A DNA stretch of 57,774 bases from Streptomyces sp. NRRL B-24085 (GCF_001282115.1 NZ_LJBR01000122.1:1-57774), one strand, 5' to 3'. Counted from the first letter of the stretch, positions 17,840 to 27,245 are shown. Made by a program: numbers and translations. The notes: a model not told the origin generated them from the sequence alone.

Positions 17840-19336
17840 ATGCACCAGAAGCACCACTCGCACCTCAGACTCGCCCTCGCGACGGCCGCCGCGGCCGCGC
17901 TGACGGGCGGTCTGCTCACCGTCTCGGCGGCAACGGCCACCGCCGCGGACTCCTTCAAGGTCACCAAGGCCGACTTCAACGGCGACGGCATCGGCGACGT
18001 CCTCGCCACGGCCGCCGGCGCTTCCGTCAGCGGCCACGCCGACGCCGGCCAGGTCGTCGCCCTCTACGGCAGCGCCGGCAACGGCGTGACCTCGGCCAAG
18101 CGCTCGGTCCTCAGCCAGAACTCCGGCACCGTGCCCGGCAGCGCCGAGGCCGGAGACTGGTTCGGCGGCGCGACGGCGTACGCCGACTTCAACGGCGACG
18201 GGTACGACGACGTCGCCGTGGCCTCGCCGTACGAGAAGGTCGGCACCGACACCGACGGCGGCGCCCTGGCCATCCTGTGGGGTTCGGCGAGCGGCCTCAC
18301 CGGCAAGGCCAGCGACGTACCGGACCCGGCCGTCTCCTCGCACGACAACTGGGGCCTGGCCCTGGCCGCCGGCGACTTCGACGGCGACGGCAAGGCCGAC
18401 CTGGCCGTCGGCAGCTCGTCCGCCACCCTCTACGTCTACAAGGGCGGCTTCAGCAGCACCGGCCAGCCCGGCGGGCGTTACACCGTCAAGCCGCCGATCA
18501 TGCCGGGCTCTTCCGGCTTCCCCTACGGCCCGCAGCAGCTCACCGCCGGTGACGTGAACGGCGACGGCCGCACCGACCTGGTGGTCGACGGCTACGAGAC
18601 GCAGACCGGCATGGGCTGGAACACCAACTACTGGGTGCCCGGCACCGCGAACGGCCTGAGCGTCGCGGGCGTCAAGACCCTCAAGCCGGGCGTCGTCACC
18701 GGTATCGGCGACATCAACGGCGACGGCTACGGCGACATCGTCACCGGCGCCGGCTGGGACGCCACCACCGGCGACGGCCAGACCGTCCCGGACTCCGCGG
18801 ACGGCGGCAAGGTCAGCATCACCTACGGTTCCGCGTCCGGCCCCGCCTCGACCACCGGCATCACCCAGAACACCGGGAACGTGCCCGGCAGTTCGGAGAA
18901 GGGCGACTCCTTCGGCTGGGACCTGGACCTGGGCGACGTCAACGGCGACGGCTACCAGGACGTGGTCGTCTCCGCCCCGAACGAGGACCTCGGCAGCGTC
19001 TCCAACGCCGGCATGGTCACCGTCATGTACGGCTCCGCGAGCGGCGTCAACACCTCCACGGGCCTGCAGTCCTTCGAGCAGAACACGACGGGTGTCCCCG
19101 GGACCTCGGAGAAGAACGACCTGTTCGGCGCCGACGTCAAGCTCGACGACGTCAACGGCGACGGCAGAGCCGACCTGGTCATCGGCTCGTACGAGGACGG
19201 CGGCGACGGAGCGGTCACCTACCTGCCGTCCACCGGCACGAAGATCGGCACGACCGGCTCCCGCGCCCTGTCGGTGACCGCGGTGGGCGTCTCCACCTCG
19301 GGCACCCCCCAGTTCGGCGCCCTCTTCGCCGACTAG
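17840..19336 (+). CDS. Secreted FG-GAP/VCBS repeat (integrin-like beta-propeller) protein
   Basis: A 498-residue exported protein. Signal peptide residues 1-36 (A-T-A-A-D cleavage), then seven FG-GAP repeats, each with a D-x-[ND]-G-D-G-x-x-D calcium loop. These are DFNGDGIGDV, DFNGDGYDDV, DFDGDGKADL, DVNGDGRTDL, DINGDGYGDI, DVNGDGYQDV and DVNGDGRADL. Seven blades fit a closed integrin-alpha-like propeller. No enzyme motif is visible; adhesion or ligand binding outside the cell is the usual guess for this family. I chose ATG 17840, preceded by CAGGAGAA, over the much longer upstream frame, which is not protein-like. A 14-base tandem repeat straddles the stop codon and a strong terminator follows. 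Confidence 0.88.
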   Translation: MHQKHHSHLRLALATAAAAALTGGLLTVSAATATAADSFKVTKADFNGDGIGDVLATAAGASVSGHADAGQVVALYGSAGNGVTSAKRSVLSQNSGTVPGSAEAGDWFGGATAYADFNGDGYDDVAVASPYEKVGTDTDGGALAILWGSASGLTGKASDVPDPAVSSHDNWGLALAAGDFDGDGKADLAVGSSSATLYVYKGGFSSTGQPGGRYTVKPPIMPGSSGFPYGPQQLTAGDVNGDGRTDLVVDGYETQTGMGWNTNYWVPGTANGLSVAGVKTLKPGVVTGIGDINGDGYGDIVTGAGWDATTGDGQTVPDSADGGKVSITYGSASGPASTTGITQNTGNVPGSSEKGDSFGWDLDLGDVNGDGYQDVVVSAPNEDLGSVSNAGMVTVMYGSASGVNTSTGLQSFEQNTTGVPGTSEKNDLFGADVKLDDVNGDGRADLVIGSYEDGGDGAVTYLPSTGTKIGTTGSRALSVTAVGVSTSGTPQFGALFAD

Positions 19337-19354
19337 TCCTCGCCGACTAGTCCT
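19327..19354. repeat. Tandem 14-base repeat across the stop codon
   Basis: CGCCGACTAGTCCT occurs twice without a gap, at 19327-19340 and 19341-19354. The first copy contains the TAG stop of the FG-GAP gene and the second repeats it out of need. It is probably a slippage duplication. Confidence 0.8.
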
Positions 19355-19363
19355 CACCCTCGC

Positions 19364-19397
19364 GAACGGCCCCCGATCATCTGGTCGGGGGCCGTTC
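19364..19397 (+). terminator. Rho-independent-type hairpin after the FG-GAP gene
   Basis: GAACGGCCCCCGA at 19364-19376 and TCGGGGGCCGTTC at 19385-19397 form a perfect 13-bp stem with an 8-base loop, 28 bases after the stop codon. There is no U tract, as is usual in streptomycetes. Confidence 0.8.
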
Positions 19398-19541
19398 CGT
19401 GTGTCAACTCGCGTAGACACGCCCTGATTTGCCGTTTCCGGTCACCGAATGGACACGTGCCATCCATTTACACGGCCGCATGTCCATGTCACTCTCCCAT
19501 CTGCCGCCTCCATTCAACCCGCGTAGATGGGACCCCCTTTT

Positions 19542-20345
19542 ATGCTGGCGACACGCATCCGCAACTGGAAGACGGTGGCGCTCACCACCGCCGCCGTGCT
19601 GGCCGGGCTCGCCGCCCCCGTCGTGACCACGACCCCGGCCGCCGCCACGACGACCGCGTACGACACGACGTACTACAAGAACGCGATCGGCAAGACGGGG
19701 ACGAGCCTCAAGTCGTCCCTGCACACGATCATCAGCAGTCAGTCGAAGATCTCGTACTCCGCGGTCTGGGACGCGCTCAAGGTCACCGACCAGGACCCGA
19801 ACAACAGCAGCAACGTCCTCCTGCTGTACAGCGGTGTCTCCCGCAGCAAGTCCCTCAACGGCGGCGACGTCGGCGACTGGAACCGCGAGCACACCTGGGC
19901 CAAGTCGCACGGCGACTTCGGCGAGGTCACCGGCCCGGGCACCGACCTGCACCATCTGCGCGCCTGTGACGTCCAGGTCAACAGCACCCGCGGCAACCTG
20001 GACTTCGACAACGGCGGCAGCGCCGTCACCAACGGCGGCGGCTCCACCGTCGACTCCGACTCCTTCGCGCCGCGCGCCGCGGACCGGGGTGACGTGGCCC
20101 GCATGATCCTCTACATGGCCGTGCGCTACGACGGCGGCGACGGCTTCGCCGACCTGGAGCCCAACGAGAAGGTCGGCAACGGCTCCAACCCCTACATGGG
20201 CAAGCTCTCCGTCCTCAAGGCCTGGAACGAGGCGGACCCGCCCAGCGCCTTCGAGGAGCGCCGCAACCAGGTCATCTACGACACCTACCAGCACAACCGC
20301 AACCCGTTCGTCGACCACCCGGAATGGGTCGAGGCGATCTGGTAG
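19542..20345 (+). CDS. Secreted endonuclease I family nuclease
   Basis: A 267-residue exported nuclease. Signal peptide MLATRIRNWKTVALTTAAVL, cleavage after PAAA. The mature domain has the endonuclease I (NucM/EndA) core: DWNREHTWAKSHG, with the His of the beta-beta-alpha-metal active site, then GTDLHHLRACDVQVNSTRGN with the family's D-x-H-H and N-x-x-R-x-N signature. DRGDVARMILYMAVRYDGGD and HNRNPFVDHPEWV complete it. These enzymes degrade DNA and RNA nonspecifically outside the cell, for nutrition or competence-type DNA turnover. ATG 19542 gives a typical signal; ATG 19527 would add five residues. It converges on the ThDP-enzyme gene with only 8 bases between stops. Confidence 0.88.
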   Translation: MLATRIRNWKTVALTTAAVLAGLAAPVVTTTPAAATTTAYDTTYYKNAIGKTGTSLKSSLHTIISSQSKISYSAVWDALKVTDQDPNNSSNVLLLYSGVSRSKSLNGGDVGDWNREHTWAKSHGDFGEVTGPGTDLHHLRACDVQVNSTRGNLDFDNGGSAVTNGGGSTVDSDSFAPRAADRGDVARMILYMAVRYDGGDGFADLEPNEKVGNGSNPYMGKLSVLKAWNEADPPSAFEERRNQVIYDTYQHNRNPFVDHPEWVEAIW

Positions 20346-20353
20346 GAGACCGG

Positions 20354-22036
20354 CTACAGGTGCGTGGGTGCGAACATCCGCAGCACCGCCGGGAGGACGA
20401 CCACCGAGGGCCCCGGTGAGCCGAGCGCCTTCGCGAGGTCGTCCGCGAGGGTCTCCGGGGTCGTGCGGACCCCGGGGACGCCGAAGGACTCGGCCAGTGC
20501 CACGTAGTCCGGGCGGGTCAGCTCGGTCGCCGTGGCCTGGCCGAAGGCGTCCGTCATGTACTCGCGCAGGATGCCGTAGCCGCCGTCGTCGACGATCAGC
20601 CAGGTGACGTTCAGGTCGTACTGGCGGGCGGTCGCCAACTCGGCGACGGAGTACAGCGCGCCGCCGTCGCCGGAGACCGCCAGCACCGGGCGGGTCGGGT
20701 CGGCCACCGCCGCTCCCAGAGCCGCGGGGAAGCCGTAGCCGAGGCCGCCGGCGCCCTGGGCCGAGTGCATGTGGTTGGGGCCCTTGGCGTCGAACGCCGA
20801 CCAGGCCCAGTAGGCCAGGATCGTCATGTCCCAGAAGGACGGCGAGTCGGCGGGGAGCGCCCTGCGGACCGACGCCAGCACGTCCTGTTCCAGGGTGAGT
20901 TCCTGGGCGGCGATCCGCTCCGCGACGCGGGCCAGGACCTCCCGCACCCGCTCCGGGGCCTCCTCGTCCGTCCTCGGCGTCACCGTCTCCAGCAGCGCCT
21001 GCAACGCGAGGCGGGCGTCCGCGTGGATGCCCAGCGCGGGATGGTTGGACTCCAGCTTGCCGAGGTCCGCCTCGATCTGGATCACTCGGCCGCGTGGCTT
21101 GAACGTGTGGTAGTTGGACGACAGTTCACCCAGCCCCGAGCCCACCACCAGCAGGACGTCCGCGTCCTCCAGGAAGTCCGTGGTGTGGCGGTCCTCGATC
21201 CACGACTGGAGGGACAGCGGGTGCGTCCAGGGGAAGGCGCCCTTGCCGCCGGGGGTGGTGACGACCGGCGCCCGCAGCGTCTCGGCCAGCTGCCGCAGCT
21301 TGCGGGAGGCGTCCGACCGTACGACTCCCCCGCCCGCGATGATCGCCGGGCGGACGGCGTTCGACAGCAGGTGCGCGGCCAGCGCCGTGAGTTCGGGGCG
21401 CGGCGGCAGCTCCTCGGGGAAGGCGTCGCCGCCCGTCACCACCGGAATCGAGGTCTCGGCGAGCAGCACGTCCTGCGGGATCTCCACCCACACCGGCCCG
21501 TGCGGGGCGGTCAGCGCCGACTTCCAGGCCGCCTCGACCGCGGACGGGATCTGCGACTGGGTGCGGACGGTGTGGACGGACTTCACCACACCCCGGAAGG
21601 AGGCCGCCTGGTCCGGGAGTTCGTGGAGGTAGCCGTGGCGGCCGCCGCCCAGGCCGGCGGTCGGGACCTGGCTGCTGATCGCCAGGACGGGGGCGGAGGC
21701 GGCCGCGGCTTCCTGGAGGGCGGCCAGCGACGTCAGCGCCCCCGGGCCCGTGGACAGCAGCAGCGGGGCCGCCTCCCCCGTCATCCTGCCGTACGCGTCC
21801 GCCGCGAAACCGGCGTTGTTCTCCACCCGCAGGCCGATGTACCGCAGGTCGGAGCGGCGCAGCGCGTCGAACATGCCGAGCGCGTGCTGGCCGGGCAGGC
21901 CGAAGACGGTCGTCGCGCCCAGCCCGGCCAGGGTCTCCACGACCAGGTCTCCGCCGTTGCGGCCGGGAGGCGGGTTCAGAGCCGCCGAGATCTGTGCCTC
22001 GGTCGGACGGAGCACCAGGTCGTGGTCGTGAGTCAC
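20354..22036 (-). CDS. Thiamine-diphosphate enzyme, acetolactate-synthase fold; possible 2-ketoarginine decarboxylase
   Basis: A 560-residue ThDP enzyme with three domains. The N-terminal PYR domain has [16 protein letters not shown] and the catalytic Glu in [17 protein letters not shown] (Glu near 72). A central domain follows, then the C-terminal PP domain with [18 protein letters not shown]. The expected Asn pair of the Mg/ThDP motif is VDDGGYGIL here. A YLHELPDQ segment at about 136-143 resembles AruI-type 5-guanidino-2-oxopentanoate decarboxylases. Start GTG 22036 overlaps the agmatinase-family stop by 4 bases, implying translational coupling. With the ureohydrolase and symporter upstream, I infer decarboxylation of a keto acid derived from arginine. 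Generic acetolactate synthase annotation would probably mislead. A CeaS-like role is an alternative. Confidence 0.75.
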   Translation of the reverse strand: MTHDHDLVLRPTEAQISAALNPPPGRNGGDLVVETLAGLGATTVFGLPGQHALGMFDALRRSDLRYIGLRVENNAGFAADAYGRMTGEAAPLLLSTGPGALTSLAALQEAAAASAPVLAISSQVPTAGLGGGRHGYLHELPDQAASFRGVVKSVHTVRTQSQIPSAVEAAWKSALTAPHGPVWVEIPQDVLLAETSIPVVTGGDAFPEELPPRPELTALAAHLLSNAVRPAIIAGGGVVRSDASRKLRQLAETLRAPVVTTPGGKGAFPWTHPLSLQSWIEDRHTTDFLEDADVLLVVGSGLGELSSNYHTFKPRGRVIQIEADLGKLESNHPALGIHADARLALQALLETVTPRTDEEAPERVREVLARVAERIAAQELTLEQDVLASVRRALPADSPSFWDMTILAYWAWSAFDAKGPNHMHSAQGAGGLGYGFPAALGAAVADPTRPVLAVSGDGGALYSVAELATARQYDLNVTWLIVDDGGYGILREYMTDAFGQATATELTRPDYVALAESFGVPGVRTTPETLADDLAKALGSPGPSVVVLPAVLRMFAPTHL

Positions 22037-23001
22037 TGCGCGCGGGCCTCTGCAATCTGGCAGGACATGATCGTGGTCAGTTCGTAGGCGGTGTGGGAGG
22101 CCGCCACCGACGTGATCTCCGCGTGGTCGTACGCGGGGGCCACCTCGACGACGTCCGCCGACACCAGGTTGCACGATGCCAGACCGCGCAGGATCTCCAG
22201 CAGCTCGCGGGAGGTCATGCCGCCCGCCTCGGGGGTGCCGGTGCCGGGCGCGTGGGCCGGGTCCAGGCAGTCGATGTCGATGGAGATGTAGAGGGGCCGG
22301 TCGCCGATGCGCTGCCGGAGCTGGTCGGCGACCTCGTCGGCGCCCCTGCGGTAGATGTCCGCCGAGGTGACGATGCCGAAGCCCATCTTCTCGTCGTCGG
22401 TGAGGTCCTGCTTGCCGTAGAGCGGGCCGCGGGTGCCGACGTGGGAGAGCGCCGAGGTGTCGAGGATGCCCTCCTCCACCGCGCGCCGGAACGGCGTCCC
22501 GTGGGTGTACTCCGCGCCGAAGTACGTGTCCCAGGTGTCGAGGTGGGCGTCGAAGTGCAGCAGGGCGACCGGGCCGTGCTTCTTCGCGACGGACCTGAGC
22601 AGCGGGAGCGCGATGGTGTGGTCGCCGCCGAGGGTCATCAGGCGGGCGCCGGTCCCCAGCAGCTCGTCGGCCGCCGCCTCGACGGTCTCGACGGCCTCGT
22701 TGATGTTGAACGGGTTCACGGCGATGTCGCCGCCGTCCGCCACCTGGGCGAGGGCGAACGGGGACGCGTCCTGCGCCGGGTTGTAGGGCCTGAGCAGCCG
22801 GGACGCCTCACGGATCGCGTTGCCGCCGAAGCGGGCGCCGGGCCGGTAGGAGACCCCCGAGTCGAACGGCACCCCGACCACGGCGACGTCGGCCCGGCCG
22901 ACCTCGTCGAGCCGCGGCAGCCGGGCGAAGGTCGCGGGCCCGGCGTAGCGCGGGATGCGGGAGGAGTCGACGGGGCCGCGGGGGGTCTCGGGGGAGCTCA
23001 T
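22033..23001 (-). CDS. speB: Agmatinase/guanidinobutyrase family ureohydrolase
   Basis: A 322-residue arginase-superfamily enzyme. It hydrolyses a guanidino group to urea using two Mn ions. All ligand motifs are present: GGDHTI at 125-130, DAHLDTW at 151-157 (Asp151, His153, Asp155) and [19 protein letters not shown] at about 240-258 (Asp242, Asp244). The N-terminal [22 protein letters not shown], quoted here only for its [11 protein letters not shown] core, is typical of agmatinases and guanidinobutyrases rather than arginases. Substrate choice between agmatine, 4-guanidinobutyrate and others cannot be read from sequence. It lies 34 bases after the symporter and overlaps the ThDP gene by 4 bases, so the three form an operon. 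The symbol speB is by family only. Confidence 0.88.
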   Translation of the reverse strand: MSSPETPRGPVDSSRIPRYAGPATFARLPRLDEVGRADVAVVGVPFDSGVSYRPGARFGGNAIREASRLLRPYNPAQDASPFALAQVADGGDIAVNPFNINEAVETVEAAADELLGTGARLMTLGGDHTIALPLLRSVAKKHGPVALLHFDAHLDTWDTYFGAEYTHGTPFRRAVEEGILDTSALSHVGTRGPLYGKQDLTDDEKMGFGIVTSADIYRRGADEVADQLRQRIGDRPLYISIDIDCLDPAHAPGTGTPEAGGMTSRELLEILRGLASCNLVSADVVEVAPAYDHAEITSVAASHTAYELTTIMSCQIAEARAQ

Positions 23002-23035
23002 GGTCGTATGCCTTCCTTGTGTCTCTGCGTTCGGT

Positions 23036-24481
23036 CTACCGGGGTGCCGGTACCGGCTCGGGGACCTCGCGCCCGGCGAGTCGTTCCCGCCAGGCCGCGA
23101 GTACCGCGGTGTCGGTCGCCGGGGTCGCCAGGGATACGGCGACGTAGGCGGCCAGGGAGGCCAACAGGCCGTAGTACACGGGCTCGTTGGCGAGGATGCC
23201 GTAGCCGGCCATCAGACCGATGACGGCGAGGCCGCCGACGGCCACGGAGGCCAGCGCGCCCTGGGCGGTGCCGCGCTTCCACAGCAGGCCGCCGAGGATG
23301 GGGACGAGGAGACCGCCGACGAGAAGGTTGTACGCCACCGTCAGCGCCTCGACGACGTTGTTGAGGGCGATGGCCGTGGCGATGACGGCGATGCCCATCA
23401 CGAGGATGAAGACCCGGTTGCCCTGGACCTCGTCGCGTTCGCCCTCGGCGGTCCTTCCGCGCAGCCGCGACCAGATGTCGTTGTTGGCGACGGTCGCGCA
23501 GGCGATCAGCGCGCCCGAGGACGTCGACATCACGGCGGCGAGCGCGGCGGCCAGCACCAGGCCCCGGACGCCGACGGGGAGTTCGTCCTTGACGATGGTC
23601 GCGAAGGCGTCGTCCGCGTTGGCCAGGTTCGGGTAGAGCACCTTGGCGGCGGTGCCGATGACGGCGCCGGCGAGGGCGTAGGCGAGGCAGTAGGTGCCGG
23701 CGACCGTGCCGCCCCACTTGGCGGTGGTGTCGCTGCGGGCGGTGAACACGCGCTGCCAGATGTCCTGACCGATGAGCATGCCGAAGGTGTAGATCAGCAC
23801 GTAGGTGAAGATCGTCTCGCCGCCGATGCCCAGCGGGTCGAAGTACTCGGTGGGCAGCTTCGCCTTCATCTCGGAGAACCCGCCCGCCTTCACGACGGCG
23901 ATCGGCAGGAGCAGAAGCAGTACACCGATGGTCTTCACCACGAACTGCACCATGTCCGTGAGGGTGATGGACCACATGCCGCCGAGGGTGGAGTAGGCGA
24001 CGACGATCGAGCCGCCCAGGATGATCGCGACGGTCCGGTTCATGTCGAAGAGGACGTCGAAGATCGTGGCGTAGGCGATGGTCGAGGTGACCGCCAGCAT
24101 GAGGGTGTACGCCCACATGACCACGCCGGAGATGACCCCGGCCCGGCCGCCGTACCGGAGATCCAGCATCTCGGAGACGGTGTAGACCTTGAGGCGGGCG
24201 ATGCGGGCGGAGAAGAAGACGGACAGGGCCAGCAGGCCGAGGCCGATGGTGAAGACCATCCAGGCACCGGAGAGGCCGTACTGGTAGCCGAGGCCCACAC
24301 CGCCGATGGTGGAGGCGCCGCCGAGGACGATCGCCGCCATGGTGCCGGAGTACATCGCGGGGCCGAGGCGGCGCCCGGCGACCAGGAACTCGCTCTTGGA
24401 CCTGGCGCGGCGCATGCCCCACCACCCCATGGCGAGCATGCCGGCCAGATAGACGACGATCACTGTGTAGTCGACGGCCAT
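23036..24481 (-). CDS. Sodium:solute symporter (SSS family)
   Basis: A 481-residue permease with about 13 hydrophobic segments. It begins [22 protein letters not shown] and has [15 protein letters not shown] and [18 protein letters not shown], the standard SSS N-terminal features. [20 protein letters not shown] follows near the C-terminal half. SSS members take up sugars, proline, pantothenate, urea and purine-related compounds with sodium. The operon partners suggest uptake of a guanidino compound or an arginine catabolite here, which is inference. ATG 24481 has AAGGAGGG 8 bases upstream. It is the first gene of the operon and is divergent from the PucR-type regulator. Confidence 0.87.
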   Translation of the reverse strand: MAVDYTVIVVYLAGMLAMGWWGMRRARSKSEFLVAGRRLGPAMYSGTMAAIVLGGASTIGGVGLGYQYGLSGAWMVFTIGLGLLALSVFFSARIARLKVYTVSEMLDLRYGGRAGVISGVVMWAYTLMLAVTSTIAYATIFDVLFDMNRTVAIILGGSIVVAYSTLGGMWSITLTDMVQFVVKTIGVLLLLLPIAVVKAGGFSEMKAKLPTEYFDPLGIGGETIFTYVLIYTFGMLIGQDIWQRVFTARSDTTAKWGGTVAGTYCLAYALAGAVIGTAAKVLYPNLANADDAFATIVKDELPVGVRGLVLAAALAAVMSTSSGALIACATVANNDIWSRLRGRTAEGERDEVQGNRVFILVMGIAVIATAIALNNVVEALTVAYNLLVGGLLVPILGGLLWKRGTAQGALASVAVGGLAVIGLMAGYGILANEPVYYGLLASLAAYVAVSLATPATDTAVLAAWRERLAGREVPEPVPAPR

Positions 24482-24550
24482 GTCGGAGCCCTCCTTCTGC
24501 CGGTCCGCGCCCAGCGGGTCTGCGTCGACAGTAGGTGGCCGGAAAGCGAC

Positions 24551-24578
24551 TGCGAAGTGTACGTTTCATCCATTCGCA
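24551..24578. promoter_or_regulatory. Inverted repeat between divergent symporter and PucR regulator genes
   Basis: TGCGAA at 24551-24556 is mirrored by TTCGCA at 24573-24578, a 16-base spacer apart. The spacer is relatively A/T-rich (GTGTACGTTTCATCCA) and the pair lies midway between the two divergent starts. A binding site for the PucR-type regulator is plausible; not proven. Confidence 0.45.
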
Positions 24579-24605
24579 CGGCGCCGGATGGAGGGAACGT
24601 CCACG

Positions 24606-26048
24606 ATGCCGGACCCGGCTGTCCCACCCACCCCACCGGTCCCTCTGGCCGCGCTGCTGGCCCGGGAGGACCTGGGGCTGCGGCAGATCGCGGGGCCCTC
24701 GGACCCCGCCACGGTGGTCCACTGGGCGCACACCTCGGAGATGGCGGACCCGTACCCGTACCTGCTGGGCGGTGAGCTGCTGCTGACGGCGGGGGTGCAC
24801 ATCCCGGAGGCGGCGGGCTCGGGCACCTACTTCGACGACTACGTGGCGAGGATCGTCGCGGCCGGCGGGGCGGCGCTCGGCTTCGGCGTGGCACCGGTGC
24901 ACGACACGGTCCCGCGCGCCCTGGTCGCGGCCTGCGACGCCTACGGGCTGCCGCTGGTCGAGGTCCCGCCCGAGACCACCTTCTCCGGAGTGGCCCGGGC
25001 CGTCTGGCAGCTGATGGCCCAGGCCCGGCACGCGGAACTGCGCCGCGTCACCGAGGCCCAGCAGAGCCTGGCCGCGGCCGCCTCCCGCTCCGACCCGGTG
25101 CCGTCGGTGCTGCGCCAGCTCGCCCAGCGGGTCGGGGGGTGGGCGGTGCTGTACGGCCCGGAGGGCACGGAGGTCGCGGCGGCGGGCAGGCGGCAGGGCG
25201 ACGGGGAGCTGGCGCGGCTGAGCCGGCTCGTCACCGAGCGCTCCTCCACCACGGCCACCGACACCACCGCCGGCCTCCATCTGGCCGCCTACGCCCTCGG
25301 CGCCGGGCACGGCTTCGTCCTCGGGGTGGCCGCGCCCCGCCGCGACCCCGGCGACCACACCATCGCCTCGGTCGCCGCCGTGCTGCTGTCGCTGCTCACC
25401 GGTGAGCATCAGAGCGGGTCGGAGGCGGCGCGCTCGTCCGCCCTGGTACGGCTGCTGCTGGGCGCCCCGGCCCAGGACGTGGCCCCGCTCCTCGGGGGCG
25501 AGCTGTGGGTCGTCGTGCACGCCCGGCCCGACAGCCCCGCCGCTCCCGACCCGGTCGCGGCCTCCGCGCTCGGTGCGGCGCTCGGGTCGCCGCTGGTGGA
25601 CATGGCCGGGGACGTCGTACGGGTGCTGCTGCCCGCCGACCGGGAACCGGCCCCGCAGCCCGGGTGGACGCTCGGGGTCAGCGCGGCCGCCGGACCGGCG
25701 GAGTGGACGGTCGCCGACACCCAGGCGGGCCGTGCGCTGGCCCGCGCCCGCGCGACCCGTGCCGGGCTCGTCCGGTACGCGGCCCGTCCCGCCCTGGCCG
25801 ACCTGGTGCCGGAGCCGGACGCCGAGGCGCACGCCCGAGCCCTCCTCGCCCCGCTCTCCCCCGCCCTCACCGAGACCCTGCGCACCTGGCTGTCCCTGCA
25901 CGGCAGCTGGGACCGTACGGCGGTCGCGCTGGACGTGCACCGCAACACCGTGCGGCAGCGGATCGCGAAGTGCGCGGCGCTGCTGGAGCTGGACCTGGAC
26001 GACCCGGACGTACGGATGGAGCTGTGGTTCGCGCTGCGCCGGCCATGA
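24606..26048 (+). CDS. PucR-family transcriptional regulator
   Basis: A 480-residue regulator of the PucR/CdaR type. The N-terminal PucR domain contains PLAALLAREDLGLRQIAG and LLLTAGVHIPE. A variable middle follows. The C-terminal HTH_30 domain has LRTWLSLHGSWDRTAVAL followed by the recognition segment DVHRNTVRQRIAKCAALL. PucR-type proteins commonly activate divergent purine, ureide, GABA or amino-acid catabolic operons in response to a metabolite. ATG 24606 is preceded by GGAGGG at 24590-24595. ATG 24588 would add six residues and overlap that site. It sits divergent from the symporter/ureohydrolase/ThDP operon, its likely target. Confidence 0.87.
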   Translation: MPDPAVPPTPPVPLAALLAREDLGLRQIAGPSDPATVVHWAHTSEMADPYPYLLGGELLLTAGVHIPEAAGSGTYFDDYVARIVAAGGAALGFGVAPVHDTVPRALVAACDAYGLPLVEVPPETTFSGVARAVWQLMAQARHAELRRVTEAQQSLAAAASRSDPVPSVLRQLAQRVGGWAVLYGPEGTEVAAAGRRQGDGELARLSRLVTERSSTTATDTTAGLHLAAYALGAGHGFVLGVAAPRRDPGDHTIASVAAVLLSLLTGEHQSGSEAARSSALVRLLLGAPAQDVAPLLGGELWVVVHARPDSPAAPDPVAASALGAALGSPLVDMAGDVVRVLLPADREPAPQPGWTLGVSAAAGPAEWTVADTQAGRALARARATRAGLVRYAARPALADLVPEPDAEAHARALLAPLSPALTETLRTWLSLHGSWDRTAVALDVHRNTVRQRIAKCAALLELDLDDPDVRMELWFALRRP

Positions 26049-26117
26049 CCGGGGGCGCCGTGTCCCAGCGTGCGGGATGCACGGCGGTCCCGTGAGGGCG
26101 TGCCTCAGAATGGAGGC

Positions 26118-26906
26118 ATGCCGATACCCGGGACACCCAGCCGCGCCGAGCTCGTCGACCACCTCGTGCAGACCCGTATCGCGGGCGAGGTGGCCACCCC
26201 GCGGGAGAACAACCTCTCCCACTACCGCCAGCTCGCGAACGGCAACCGCCACTACTGGCTCGGGCTGGAGCTCGGGGAGCGGTGGACCGACGAGCAGGAC
26301 GTGCTCGCGGTGATGGCGGAGCGGGTGGGCGTCAACGACGACCCGGAGTACCGGTACGGCCAGGACACCATCGACCCCGAGCTGACCGTGAGCGCCCTGG
26401 AGCGGATGGCGGCCCGGCTGCGCAAGGCGGCCGACGGGCAGCAGCGGGTGCTGTTCGCGACCGGCCACCCCGGCGGACTCCTCGACGTCCACCACGCCAC
26501 GGCCGCCGCGCTGCGCGCCGCGGGCTGCGAGATCGTCGTCATCCCGGACGGGCTCCAGACGGACGAGGGGTACGTCATGCAGTTCGCGGACGTGGCGGTC
26601 CTGGAGCACGGCGCCACGCTGTGGCACACCCACTCCGGCGACCCGATGAAGGCCATCCTCACGGCCCTGGAGCGCGAGGGCCGCCCGCTGCCCGACCTGG
26701 TCGTCGCCGACCACGGCTGGGCGGGGTACGCGGGACAGCACGGCGTGGACTCCGTGGGCTACGCCGACTCCAACGACCCGGCCCTCTTCGTCGGCGAGGC
26801 GGAGGGCACCCTCCAGGTGACGGTCCCCCTCGACGACCACGTGGTGAGCCCGCGCTACTACGACCCGATGACGGCATACCTGCTCGGCGAGGCGGACCTG
26901 CGGTAG
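26118..26906 (+). CDS. Phosphatase-family (PF15698-like) protein of unknown substrate
   Basis: A 262-residue soluble protein resembling the actinobacterial 'phosphatase' family. It contains NNLSHYRQLANGNRHYWLGL, ATGHPGGLLDVHHATAAALR, VIPDGLQTDEGYVMQF, ATLWHTHSGDPMKA and VADHGWAGYAGQHGVDSVGY. The repeated His/Asp/Gly motifs suggest a metal or phosphate site. I recognise the family pattern but not a demonstrated substrate. TGGAGG at 26110-26115 fixes the start at ATG 26118 rather than the upstream in-frame start at 26070. It follows the PucR gene by 69 bases on the same strand. Confidence 0.7.
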   Translation: MPIPGTPSRAELVDHLVQTRIAGEVATPRENNLSHYRQLANGNRHYWLGLELGERWTDEQDVLAVMAERVGVNDDPEYRYGQDTIDPELTVSALERMAARLRKAADGQQRVLFATGHPGGLLDVHHATAAALRAAGCEIVVIPDGLQTDEGYVMQFADVAVLEHGATLWHTHSGDPMKAILTALEREGRPLPDLVVADHGWAGYAGQHGVDSVGYADSNDPALFVGEAEGTLQVTVPLDDHVVSPRYYDPMTAYLLGEADLR

Positions 26907-27245
26907 CCCCCACGAGGGAACGGGACGGCTGGCTGTGCGGGCGCGCGCCGAGGGGCGTGGGCGGGGCGGCAGCCGATAAGACCACGGCCACCCGGCATCG
27001 GTCCCCGGACTCCCGCACGGCGAGGCGCGACCGGGACGGACGGCGGCATCCCGGCACAGGTGCCCGGACTCCGGCACGGCGAGGCGTACGGCGGAGAGGG
27101 GCGGCGGCACGCTGCGACGGCAAGGGACGCGGGACCGGGTCCGGCACCGCGAGCCGCGCGGCCGGGACGGACGGCAGCATCCCGGCGCCCGCGTGCGGTG
27201 GCCCCGTGGCGGTGGGCCGCACGGCGAGGACCGGCCCGGAGCTTC
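26907..27245. other. Gene-free, repeat-containing stretch between convergent genes
   Basis: 339 bases between the phosphatase-like gene and tesB. The reading frames here are Gly/Arg-rich without starts that have ribosome sites. Imperfect GC-rich repeats occupy most of it (annotated separately). I see no clear terminator. Confidence 0.55.
26991..27190. repeat. Imperfect GC-rich direct repeats
   Basis: Units at about 26991-27049, 27050-27086 and 27134-27190 share related words. GCACGGCGAGGCG occurs in the first two, and CCGGGACGGACGGC followed by a GCATCCCGGC-like end occurs in the first and third. GCACGGCGAGG recurs near 27230. The spacing is irregular and similarity is partial. Confidence 0.5.

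Noticed and set aside
22998..27110. Long 1,370-residue minus-strand frame crossing the symporter and PucR genes
   Set aside because: It runs antisense or out of frame over several real genes and has Arg/Gly/Pro-rich, non-family composition.
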